Origin: CBDCZI01 sp965224495
GTDB lineage: Bacteria; Bacteroidota; Bacteroidia; Cytophagales; JAAEPT01
Direction: 5' to 3'
DNA length: 46,094 nt
NCBI GenBank assembly: GCA_965224495.1
Contig: CBDCZI010000010.1
Coordinates: forward strand, 1-46,094
The position numbers and the translations under genes are program-made. Shown one piece after another: positions 1 to 8,080 of this stretch. The notes beneath the pieces were generated by a model that saw only the letters and a program-made list of their open reading frames with translations, did not search any database and was not told where the DNA came from. Position 1 is the first letter of the stretch; the number at the start of each line of letters is the position of its first letter.

Positions 1-1103
1 CGTAAGAACAAGTAAAAACGTGCTATTTTTCAATTTAAAATATAGGTTTGACAGGTACATCATATATTTTTCTTCCTTTAAATACCTAACCAATGATATA
101 AGAACGCTGTTTCTTTTTGCAAGAAACTCAACTCTAATTGGTATTACGAAAATAGACATTTAGCTGTTAAGTCCATAAAATCAGGGTGAGACAAACGCAT
201 AAAATCTTTTTCTGTAGTTACAAACAGACAAATTATATTCCGTTGTATAACGCATTATTTCAGCTAACTCTTCGTGTGTAAAATGATGATGGTCATTAAA
301 ACTAAAACGCTTTACAACCTCGTGTTTTTGCTTTACTTCATCAACAAAAAGGTCGTTTTGAGCAATTGCACTCAAAGTCACGACTTTACTATTTAAAGGC
401 AATTCACTCTTCGTTTTGTACTCAATCGCTTCACTTGACACCATTTTAGTAAAGAAAACTGGTGCTTTACTGTATTTTCTTATTTTTTCAATAATAACAG
501 ATTGTTCTGACTCCGCCAACGAGTACGGACACTTAGAAACGATAATAACATCCGCTCTTGACGCTCCCTTTCTACTCTCTCGCAACAAGCCCAAGGGCAT
601 TAAATAATCATCTGTAAACAACCGTTTGTAATCAGTTAGCAAAATATAAAAAGATGCTTTTAACGCACGGTGTTGGAAAGCATCGTCTAATAAAAACAAA
701 TCATACGTTTCCTTATTCAACAATTGCTTAATCGCATAAACTCTTTTTTCGCCGACAGCCACAGTCGCTTTACCTCCAAATTTCTGGAAATATTGCATCG
801 GCTCATCACCGATTTCTTTTGCCGTACACTTTGAATGAGCGACAATAAAGCCCCTTTGTTTTTCGACCATAACCACGAGAAACCAACGCCGTTTTCTTCT
901 TATCGATAAAATGATTTGCTAAAAACTCCACGTGAGGAGTCTTTCCTGTACCTCCGACAGTCAAGTTCCCGACAACGATAACAGGTATTTTAAACCCCCG
1001 TCTGTTTGTTTATCCCTTTATCAAATCGCCTGTTTCGGATAGCTGTAATCATTCCGTAAAGCAACGAAAAAGGGTAAAGTAATATATCTTTCAAAAATTT
1101 CAT
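1..1103 (-). pseudogene. lpxK: LpxK, tetraacyldisaccharide 4'-kinase (frameshifted)
   Basis: LpxK phosphorylates the 4' position of the lipid A disaccharide at the inner membrane. The minus strand from an ATG at 1103 reads an N-terminal membrane anchor and, after removal of one base in the C5 run at 995-999, the P-loop VGNLTVGGTGKTP. A second extra base in the C4 run at 851-854 links this to the long central frame (181-876), which carries the family motif DDAFQHR. A third shift near 240 restores the C-terminal signature VTTEKDFMRL. More shifts near 150-165 let the frame run to, or close to, the window edge. All the repairs I could resolve are loss of a single extra base. Because lpxK is normally essential in Gram-negative bacteria, sequence error is likelier than a real pseudogene. 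Family assignment is firm; the exact 3' end is not resolved. Confidence 0.85.
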
Positions 1104-1226
1104 TCACACAAAGATACACCAACTAATGAATGATTTCCGATGAAACGTGTAGATTTGTAATACAAAACATCAGTTTTCTTGCCTTTAGTAAATTTCTGAT
1201 TTTTATTTCTTTAATAAAACCGTAAA

Positions 1227-1892
1227 ATGAGCACAACAACAGACAGCCAAATCATTGAAGCAACCATAAGTTTTGTCAAAACAGAATTGAAAAATGCAGA
1301 AGGTGGACATGATTGGTGGCACATTTACCGTGTTTGGAAATCGGCGAGAGAAATTGCTAAGAAAGAACAAGCTAACCTATTCATTGTCGAGCTAGGTGCG
1401 TTATTACACGATATCGCCGACAGTAAATTTCATAATGGAGACGAAACCATAGGTCCTAAAAAAAACGGCTATTTTCCTCCATTCAATGAATTTACCTCAA
1501 CAAACCATTACTCATTTGGTCAATATTGTTCAACACATTTCATTTAAAGGCGGAAACGAAAAACAGACATTTCATTCGCGCGAACTTTGACATTATACAA
1601 GATGCCGACCGTTTAGATGCCCTTGGTGCTGTCGGTATTGCCCGTACATTTAGTTACGGTGGCTTCAAAAACAGAGGTTTGTACGACCCGAACATTAAGC
1701 CAAACCTCCAAATGACCAAAGAAGAATACAAAAAAAGCACTGCTCCGACGATTAACCATTTCTACGAAAAGCTGTTACTCTTAAAAGACAGAATGAATAC
1801 AAAAAACAGGCTCCCAAATTGCTCAAAAACGTCACGATTTTCTTGAATTGTATTTAGCACAATTTTTCGCCGAATGGGACGGTGAAAAATAA
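1227..1892 (+). pseudogene. HD-domain metal-dependent phosphohydrolase (frameshifted)
   Basis: This is an HD-superfamily hydrolase of the YedJ-like type, a family with a divalent metal at a His/Asp site. The first frame (from ATG 1227) shows GHDWWHIYRVW at about residues 27-37 and LLHDIADSKFH at 59-69, which supply the HD ligands. The conserved DADRLDALGAVGIARTF block lies in another frame. Three single extra bases explain the break-up: the A8 run at 1458-1465, the TTT at 1586-1588 and the A6 run at 1801-1806. With these removed the gene reads through to the stop TAA at 1890-1892 and ends LAQFFAEWDGEK, a normal length of about 220 residues. The physiological substrate cannot be told from sequence. 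Confidence 0.8.
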
Positions 1893-1908
1893 TTATGGGG
1901 CATCGAGC

Positions 1909-2044
1909 GGGCTATCTGTTGCAATCTTTTTGGTCTCAGAAAACCTGACTCATTCCCTCTAAAGACAAAGAGGAACTCTACAGCAAGAGAACAGCAGGAG
2001 GTTTCAGACCAAAAAGGATTTTTCACGACTATCCCTATGCCTCC
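1909..2044. repeat. Structured intergenic repeat, copy A (core module)
   Basis: Copy A is one of four related elements in the window (also B at 34222-34395, C at 41780-42012, D at 29702-29815). It begins with GGGCTATCTGTTGCAATC and ends with CTATCCCTATGCCTCC, the same flanks as the reverse complements of B and C. The inner arms AATCTTTTTGGTCT (1923-1936) and AGACCAAAAAGGATT (2006-2020) pair, enclosing about 70 bases that are unrelated to the other copies. The left module found in B, C and D is absent here; the HD gene ends just upstream. This element fills most of the gap between the HD gene and the next small gene. No coding potential is apparent. Confidence 0.7.
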
Positions 2045-2194
2045 ATTTAGGATTTATCATAACCTACCGTTTCATTTCCTACCTTACACCAAACTTGTTT
2101 AGACAAATAAAAAATTGTTTTTTATCAAAAAATGCACTATATTCAATAAAACTTCGTTGAAGTAATATATCATTTGAATTCAAAAACTACTAAT

Positions 2195-2405
2195 ATGAAA
2201 AAATCAGTTATAGCAATAAGTTTGACAGCCCTTTTGGCACTTGGTTCTATATCATCAGCATTTGCTGAGCCACCAGTAACTATCGAGCAAGAAGACGGAA
2301 AAAAATGTAAGAAGAAGAGATCTTGTTGCATAGAAAAAAGCAAAAAAATCTTGTTGTAAAAAGAAAACAGAATGTAAAAAAGCAACAGAAGCTCCTGAAG
2401 GATAG
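2195..2405 (+). pseudogene. Small secreted Cys/Lys-rich protein (one frameshift)
   Basis: From ATG 2195 the product starts with a clear Sec signal peptide (MKKSVIAISLTALLALG then SSAFA), followed by a short mature part rich in lysine and cysteine. The open frame stops early at 2359. Removing one A from the A7 run at 2342-2348 extends it through CCKKKTECKKATEAPEG to a stop at 2403-2405. The repaired product is about 69 residues with six cysteines, four of them in two CC pairs. The cysteine pattern suggests metal binding or redox behaviour, but I recognise no named family. A strong terminator follows directly, so it is probably a separate transcription unit. The frameshift matches the others nearby and may be a base-call error. 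Confidence 0.6.
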
Positions 2406-2419
2406 TTAAAAAACCACAT

Positions 2420-2463
2420 AAAAAAGCCCTTAAATTACAACTGTAAATTAAGGGCTTTTTTTA
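2420..2463 (+). terminator. Rho-independent terminator
   Basis: The inverted repeat AAGCCCTTAAATT / AATTAAGGGCTT has a short loop and is followed by a run of T on the plus strand. An A-run precedes it, so it could act on both strands. It ends the small Cys/Lys-rich gene and may also receive minus-strand transcripts from thiH. Confidence 0.85.
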
Positions 2464-2520
2464 TGTGCCATTTTTCTTCTCAAACACAAAAGACAAGCAA
2501 TAGAAAACAGAATAAATCAA

Positions 2521-3650
2521 CTACGTAACATCATAACTCACATCCCAATCTTTCCAAACAGGTTCGTAACCTTGTCTTTTTATCATTTCCGCAATCTCTT
2601 GTGGGGTTCGTTCATCAGATATTTCAAATTGCTCCAAAGCCTCTTCGTCATTAGCATAACCTCCAGGTTCAGTTTTAGAACCTGCCGAAAAGGGACGTAA
2701 TCCCCAGCTTCAAGATATTATCTCTAAACTTCTCACTTTCTCGCGTGGACATTGAAAGTTCGACTTTCCTCATCAAAAATACGGTAAGCACAAATCAACT
2801 GTACCAATTCTTTGTCATTCATCTCAACTTTAGGTTCTAAACCTCCCGAAAAAGGGCGTAAACGAGGAAATGAAATTGAATATTTGGTTTGCCAATACGT
2901 ACGTTCCAAATAATCTAAATGTAAGGCACAGAAAAAACGAATCGACACGCCAATCTTCCAAACCAATCAACACACCTAATCCCATTTTATAAATACCTGC
3001 TTTTCCTAAACGGTCGTGTGTATCTAATCGGTAATTGAAATTTGATTTTTTACCCTTTTGGATGGTGCTTTTTGTAATCTTCTCGGTGGTAAGTTTCTTG
3101 GTAAACCAACACCGCATTCAAATCCCCCTCCTCTATCAACTCTTTGTATTCCTCAGTCTCCATCGGTTGTACCCTCCATCGATATATTCGAAAAATAAGG
3201 ACGTACTTTATTCATCGCATTCTTTATATAATCAACACCTACATGTTGATTTGCCTCACCTGTCACCAACAAAACGTGTTCGTAGCCATAAGATTTAATA
3301 ACCTCAGCTTCTTTTTTTTATTTCAGAATTTGACAGTGTTTTTCGAGGGATTTTATTATCTAAAACTAAAGCCACAATAGGTACAAATATTTTGACATTC
3401 GTTAGATAAATATAAAGGAACATACATTTGAATGGTGTTCCCAAAACGTTTTTTTCGTCAATTGATGACTCAACTGTGCCATTTGCTCCAAATAAGGCAT
3501 TGCCGAAGGTGAAATCAATGCCATAAAATCGTCCAAAGTACGCTTGGTCGTTTTATTTAAGGCAAGTTCAACATCTTTTGCTGTCTTCGAATAAATTTGA
3601 GACTTAATATCGTCCCATTTGTATGTGTCAAATAACTTTTGAAATCCCAT
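2521..3650 (-). pseudogene. thiH: ThiH, 2-iminoacetate synthase (multiply frameshifted)
   Basis: ThiH is a radical-SAM enzyme that cleaves tyrosine to dehydroglycine for the thiazole half of thiamine. Reading the minus strand from ATG 3650 in shifting frames gives a whole ThiH: the N-terminal KWDDIKSQI region, the radical-SAM cluster motif CQNICTYCGF, the SMEVQPMETEEY segment, GLGVLIGLEDWR, and a C-terminus ending at the stop TAG at 2521-2523. At least seven single extra bases are needed, near 3449-3455 (T7), 3312-3319 (T8), 3172-3174, 3053-3055, 2932-2937 (A6), 2765-2767 and 2688-2691. No other thi gene is visible beside it, although Bacteroidota usually have a thi operon. A TAACTTTG box upstream suggests its own promoter. 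The family call is secure; whether the gene is broken in the organism is not. Confidence 0.85.
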
Positions 3651-3673
3651 AATGGATGCATGTAACCGTACTA

Positions 3674-3681
3674 CAAAGTTA
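3674..3681 (-). promoter_or_regulatory. Bacteroidota -7 box upstream of thiH
   Basis: The minus strand reads TAACTTTG, matching the TAnnTTTG -7 consensus, about 23 bases before the thiH ATG. No good TTG -33 box is evident at the expected distance. Confidence 0.5.
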
Positions 3682-3710
3682 CACTTCTTTCGGTTCAGTT
3701 TGGTATATAA

Positions 3711-4730
3711 TTACGCCTCTTTAATCAAATTAGCCACTGCCTCAACCCAATTGGGGTTGGTATTTAGACTTTCTACCAACTGTAATTTATTCCCTTCTTT
3801 GGTTTCCCATTGCTCTTTGTACTCCTCTCCTACTTCTATAATCGTCTCCAAACAATCGGCGACAAACGAAGGACTAAAGACCAACAATTTCTTTATATCT
3901 GTCTTTTTCAACTCTTCTATTCTATCAGTAATATAAGGCTGAATCCAAGGAATACGTCCTAAACGACTTTGAAAAGCTACTGAATACTCTTCTTCTTTTA
4001 ACCCTAAATACTCAGCTAATTTACGCCCTGTTTCGTAACACTGTGCACGGTAACAGTAAATATTTTTCTTATTATAACTTGCACAACAGCTACCTAATTT
4101 ACAGTAATCACCACAACTCCCTTTATTGATTTGTCGCTCGGGCAAACCGTGAAAAGAAAATAAAACATGGTCGTAATTATCTTTTTGTAAATACGTTTTT
4201 CCTATTTCACCAAAAGCTTTGATAAACCCTTCGTCAGCAGGGAACTTTGCAATAACTTTTAAGGTTGGTATCACTTCCCATCCTTTCATTTCATTGTGTA
4301 CTTTCTCAATTACTGAGCCCGTAGTTGCTGAGGCATACTGAGGAAAAAGAGGTAAAATGATTAATTCTTCGTAACCTTTATTATTAAATTGTTCTAACGC
4401 AGATTTTATAGATGGATTTTGGTAACGCATCGCCAATACGACTTTGTAGTCCTCTCCCAAAACCTGTTGCACTTCCTTTACCAAATTTTCTCCGTGTACC
4501 AACAACGGAGAACCTTCTTTTGTCCAGACTTTTTCATATTCTTTTGCTGATTTAGGTCCTCGGATAGGTGCTATCACCATATTCACCAATGGACTTCTTT
4601 TCCAATAAGGAATATCAATCACCCGTTTATCCATCAAAAACTCCCTCAAATAACGTCTAACATCAGAGGTTTTGACACTATCAGGTGTTCCTAAATTAAC
4701 TAATAAAACGGCTTTTTTTATCTTTGACAT
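3711..4730 (-). CDS. hemH: Ferrochelatase
   Basis: HemH inserts Fe2+ into protoporphyrin IX, the last step of protoheme synthesis. The 339-residue product starts MSKIKKAVLLVNLGTPDS, the usual bacterial ferrochelatase N-terminus, and carries the signature FSFHGLPERQ with the catalytic His at about residue 194. A cysteine-rich insert (CGDYCKLGSCC and further Cys, residues 206-231) is typical of family members with an extra cysteine cluster. The conserved glutamate region VADCLETIIEVGEE is near residue 290. The gene lies 28 bases downstream of the antiporter gene on the same strand, so the two may be co-transcribed. Heme supply is relevant to the two c-type diheme peroxidases further along the window, though that link is only inference. 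Confidence 0.96.
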   Translation of the reverse strand: MSKIKKAVLLVNLGTPDSVKTSDVRRYLREFLMDKRVIDIPYWKRSPLVNMVIAPIRGPKSAKEYEKVWTKEGSPLLVHGENLVKEVQQVLGEDYKVVLAMRYQNPSIKSALEQFNNKGYEELIILPLFPQYASATTGSVIEKVHNEMKGWEVIPTLKVIAKFPADEGFIKAFGEIGKTYLQKDNYDHVLFSFHGLPERQINKGSCGDYCKLGSCCASYNKKNIYCYRAQCYETGRKLAEYLGLKEEEYSVAFQSRLGRIPWIQPYITDRIEELKKTDIKKLLVFSPSFVADCLETIIEVGEEYKEQWETKEGNKLQLVESLNTNPNWVEAVANLIKEA

Positions 4731-4758
4731 AATATGCTAATTAACCTAAAATATTTTT

Positions 4759-6573
4759 TTAGGCGGTCTTTTTATCAAGGTAATACAATGTACCCCCTTT
4801 TACTTGGTCAAAAACATGACCACTGTAAGGGAAAAAATCTTCTTTCTCATTTTCGATGAGCAAAGGTATTATTTCGGAAACTCCAGGACGAACAAATGCT
4901 TTCAAATCTTCTACTGAGCTAAACTTTTCGGTATGAACTTGTGGTTTCTGGTTTATCAAATCTATCAAGTTATAAAACTCAGTTGCATTGTTGAATAAAA
5001 CATCTTTTGGAACCGAGAAATCCCTGAGCTCATTTTCGTATTTTGAAGCAATACGGTAGGTGTTTTTTTTCCCAAACTCTTCTGATAATATTTGGCAAGA
5101 AAATTTATTTATCTCCGTATTTGGCGTAATCGCAAGTATTTGACCATACCCCGAAAAATCATAATCCTCAAATTCATCTTCTGTTATCACACTTCCGTGG
5201 TACACATTGATGCCTGCCATTCTTGTTTCTTTGGTATTGGTCATTGAGGTATCTGTCAAAAGGACAGGGATTTTTTTACTCATCAAAATCTTCGCTATAA
5301 AACGAGAGATTTCATTTGCCCCGACAAAGATTATTCCTTTTTCTTTTACCCTTTGTACTCCCAAAAATTTACTGACATATTTGGCTGTAGAACCTTGTAA
5401 TATCACCGTTCCCAAAATCACCATAAAGGTCAATGGCAACAACAATTGAGCATCTTGTACATCTTGTTCGGACAAACCATGAATATGTCCACTTGATAAC
5501 TTAATAGCAAAGACAGAAGCAATACCCGCAGAAATAATCCCTCTTGGAGAGATATAAGAAATAAATAACTTCTCTTTAAAAGAGAGTTTATTTGATTTGG
5601 CTGAAGAGATAAAAACGCCTAACGGACGAATAATAAAGATAAGAATGAATAAAATCACTAAACTTTTCCAACCCAACATCTGAATGTCAGAGATATTAAT
5701 ACGAGAAGATAAGGCGATAAACAACATCGAAATTAATATCATCGTGATATCTTCTTTAAACGATAATATTTCTTTTACGTCTTTCAGTCCCGAATTAGAG
5801 ATTATCATCCCCATTATTGTAACAGCTAACAAACCTGATTCTTCGTGAAAATGATCGGAAAAAGCATAAGTAAAAATCACTAATGCCAATACAATGGTGT
5901 TTTTTAAATAATGTGGAGCCCATTTTTGACGCAACAACAAATAAGTAAAATATGCCATTATCGCACCGATAGCCGAGCCCGAAAGAATGATCATAAAGAA
6001 CCCTTTCAAGGCTAAAAGTGTACCTTCTGCCCCTCCAGAAACGATAAATTCATAAATCAATACCGTTGTAAATGCACCTATGGGATCAATAAGCACACCT
6101 TCCCATTTCAAAATAGTGGATATACTTTGTGTCGGTTTTACGTTTTGCAAAATCGGACGAATCACCGTCGGACCAGTAACAATCACCAATGCACCAAACA
6201 AAAAGGCTATTGGTAACGAAATATCTAAAATGTAATAAGCCGAAAAAGCACCTCCCAAAAGTGTGATTAACGAACCAAAAATCAATAAATTTCGAATAGT
6301 AGAAACATGGTGTTTCACTTCTTTGAAACGTAACGTCAGACCGCCTTCAAATAAAATTATCCCTACGGATAAAGCTACAAAATCAAAAAATATCTCGCTT
6401 TTAAACAAGATAGAAGTGTCTATAAATTTATGTCCATCAGGTGTAATAAAGGTAGAAAAAGGACCTGCCATTAACCCGAAAATAATCAATGGCAAAATCG
6501 CAGGCGTTTTTATCTTCCAAGCAACCCATTGGGCTAATATTCCTACGACAAGTATTCCTGCTAATTCTCCCAT
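4759..6573 (-). CDS. CPA1-family Na+/H+ (cation:proton) antiporter with C-terminal nucleotide-binding domain
   Basis: The 604-residue product has about 12 hydrophobic membrane segments in its first 400 residues, including FEGGLTLRF, VTGPTVIRPIL and the VLIDPIGAF helix, where the DP pair matches the ion-binding ND/DP position of NhaP-type antiporters. From about residue 410 a soluble TrkA-N/RCK-like Rossmann domain follows (KGIIFVGANEISRFIA, then VYHGSVITEDEF). It should exchange monovalent cations for protons across the inner membrane, with the soluble domain sensing a nucleotide or redox state; ion preference cannot be read from sequence. The start ATG at 6573 leads directly into the first membrane segment. 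hemH follows closely on the same strand. Confidence 0.92.
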   Translation of the reverse strand: MGELAGILVVGILAQWVAWKIKTPAILPLIIFGLMAGPFSTFITPDGHKFIDTSILFKSEIFFDFVALSVGIILFEGGLTLRFKEVKHHVSTIRNLLIFGSLITLLGGAFSAYYILDISLPIAFLFGALVIVTGPTVIRPILQNVKPTQSISTILKWEGVLIDPIGAFTTVLIYEFIVSGGAEGTLLALKGFFMIILSGSAIGAIMAYFTYLLLRQKWAPHYLKNTIVLALVIFTYAFSDHFHEESGLLAVTIMGMIISNSGLKDVKEILSFKEDITMILISMLFIALSSRINISDIQMLGWKSLVILFILIFIIRPLGVFISSAKSNKLSFKEKLFISYISPRGIISAGIASVFAIKLSSGHIHGLSEQDVQDAQLLLPLTFMVILGTVILQGSTAKYVSKFLGVQRVKEKGIIFVGANEISRFIAKILMSKKIPVLLTDTSMTNTKETRMAGINVYHGSVITEDEFEDYDFSGYGQILAITPNTEINKFSCQILSEEFGKKNTYRIASKYENELRDFSVPKDVLFNNATEFYNLIDLINQKPQVHTEKFSSVEDLKAFVRPGVSEIIPLLIENEKEDFFPYSGHVFDQVKGGTLYYLDKKTA

Positions 6574-6642
6574 TCAACTTTAACAATACACCTTTCTTGT
6601 TTAATATTTCTTTTATTTCAATCTAAAATAGCGAATTGTTAT

Positions 6643-7929
6643 TTACCAATCAAATTCTATTTCCGCTGTTTCGATTGTGGGCTTTCCTCCAGCTTCTCCT
6701 CTTGTTCCTTTTGTCCCTGCAATACCGTCAGCACCAGCGTGTCCTTCCGAAAAGCTATCATTTCCTTTTCCTCCGTCCTTTCCTTTTCCTTTTTTACCCG
6801 CCTTCCCTGCGAATCCTGCTTCGTTATTTATCTGTAAACGTAAAACATAAGGCGTTGCTCCTAAAGTAGTGTAAATAGTAACTTTACCACCATCGCCACT
6901 GTTTCCGCCATTACCTCCATTTCCTCCGTGCCCTCCATCTTGTGGCTGTCTAGTTTTCTTGGCTTTCGCGCCTTTATTTCCATTCGAACCATCTCCACCT
7001 CGACCACCATGACCACCGAAACAGTTGATGATTAATTTCCCTTCATTTTTATTAATAATATATTGCTCCGTCACATCTGTAACAAGGTCTCTTAACTCAA
7101 TTTTTAACAGGTTTTTATTACAAGGATGTATTTTCATATACACAGCCAAATCATTCGCTTTCGCACCATCTCCTCCATCTCTACCATCAGTTCCGTTCGC
7201 ACCACTTGCTTTAGAAGAACCTCCTTCTGCCCCATCATTTGCAGCTTTCACATTGTGGTTGGCATAAACTGTTTCTTTATAATCCATCAAAAACAAAACT
7301 TTCTGTTGTAAAGAATCTACACCCTCTGGGGTTATTGTCAACAAAATGGTATCACAAATCAATTGACGTACATCTTTTGTAACCACCAATGATCCTTTGC
7401 TAAAAATTGCCCCTCTCGAAGTGGTTACCGTAAACCAATCCCACTTTCGAGCGTACGACATCGGCGTCAATTGAATCACTTCATTCGTATTTGTTGTCAC
7501 CTCTACAATCAAATCTAATTTATCGCCAATCTCCAAATACGAACGGTTATTTTTGACCGTTATTTTCTTAAAATAGGCGATATCCAATGTTTTAGTTTCG
7601 ACTAACTCTTTCTTCTCCTTGCTCGTAACTGTAAAAGTAATTTTGTTATTTGGTATCTCTTTTCTGAGTTTATTAACGACTAGTTTTCCGTCAAAAAAAG
7701 AGCACCCGTCCGTTGCTACCGTGTAATCTTCACGAAACTTAGCACTGTTACTTTTTATTTTCTTTTGTTTATCGTCGGTATAAGTTACCGTCAACACAAA
7801 CACAAAATCATCTCCAGGCAGGATGCTCGTTTTTTCTATCGGGTTAATAGAAAAACTTTTAATCTCTTTCGCTGAGAGAGTAAAAGTTGCCAATAAAAAT
7901 AGGGCGATAGTAATTGATTTCAAATTCAT
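6643..7929 (-). CDS. Secreted protein with C-terminal collagen-like Gly-rich region
   Basis: The 428-residue product begins with a signal peptide (MNLKSITIALFLLATFTLSA). Residues 20-215 look like two beta-sandwich segments with repeated VVTKD / LVVNK strands. From about residue 225 the protein becomes glycine-rich, with Gly-X-X runs such as GANGTDGRDGGDGAKAND, GGHGGRGGDGSNGNKGAK, then GNGGNGGNSGDGG and GADGIAGTKGTRGEAGG. These blocks are interrupted by short beta-like stretches (for example KVTIYTTLGATPYVLRLQ). Similar proteins occur in Bacteroidota without a known role; an extracellular or surface structural function is a guess. No C-terminal sorting domain is recognisable. It lies 69 bases upstream of the antiporter gene on the same strand. 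Confidence 0.8.
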   Translation of the reverse strand: MNLKSITIALFLLATFTLSAKEIKSFSINPIEKTSILPGDDFVFVLTVTYTDDKQKKIKSNSAKFREDYTVATDGCSFFDGKLVVNKLRKEIPNNKITFTVTSKEKKELVETKTLDIAYFKKITVKNNRSYLEIGDKLDLIVEVTTNTNEVIQLTPMSYARKWDWFTVTTSRGAIFSKGSLVVTKDVRQLICDTILLTITPEGVDSLQQKVLFLMDYKETVYANHNVKAANDGAEGGSSKASGANGTDGRDGGDGAKANDLAVYMKIHPCNKNLLKIELRDLVTDVTEQYIINKNEGKLIINCFGGHGGRGGDGSNGNKGAKAKKTRQPQDGGHGGNGGNGGNSGDGGKVTIYTTLGATPYVLRLQINNEAGFAGKAGKKGKGKDGGKGNDSFSEGHAGADGIAGTKGTRGEAGGKPTIETAEIEFDW

Positions 7930-8048
7930 AAGTACACTGGTAACATTAAGAACCCAAAAATAGTTAAGTTTCTTGTCTTTTTTTATTTATTCTTCTTAGA
8001 AATGTAATTTCGCACTACTTTTAGAGTATAAAAATCGGCTTTTCGCCT

Positions 8049-8056
8049 TATATTTG
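8049..8056 (+). promoter_or_regulatory. Bacteroidota -7 box for glyS
   Basis: TATATTTG matches TAnnTTTG. Transcription would begin a few bases downstream, so the in-frame TTG at 8054, which lies inside this box, cannot be the start codon. This favours GTG 8081. Confidence 0.6.
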
Positions 8057-8080
8057 TTAAAAGTTCTAAATAATAAGAAA

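Noticed and set aside
3035..3380. Plus-strand frames over thiH
   Set aside because: Opposite strand of a recognisable ThiH; hydrophobic Phe/Leu/Ser-rich shadows.
7025..7311. Plus-strand open frames opposite the collagen-like gene
   Set aside because: They arise from the glycine-rich codons read in reverse; the products are Ser/Pro/Ile-rich repeats with no signal or homology.
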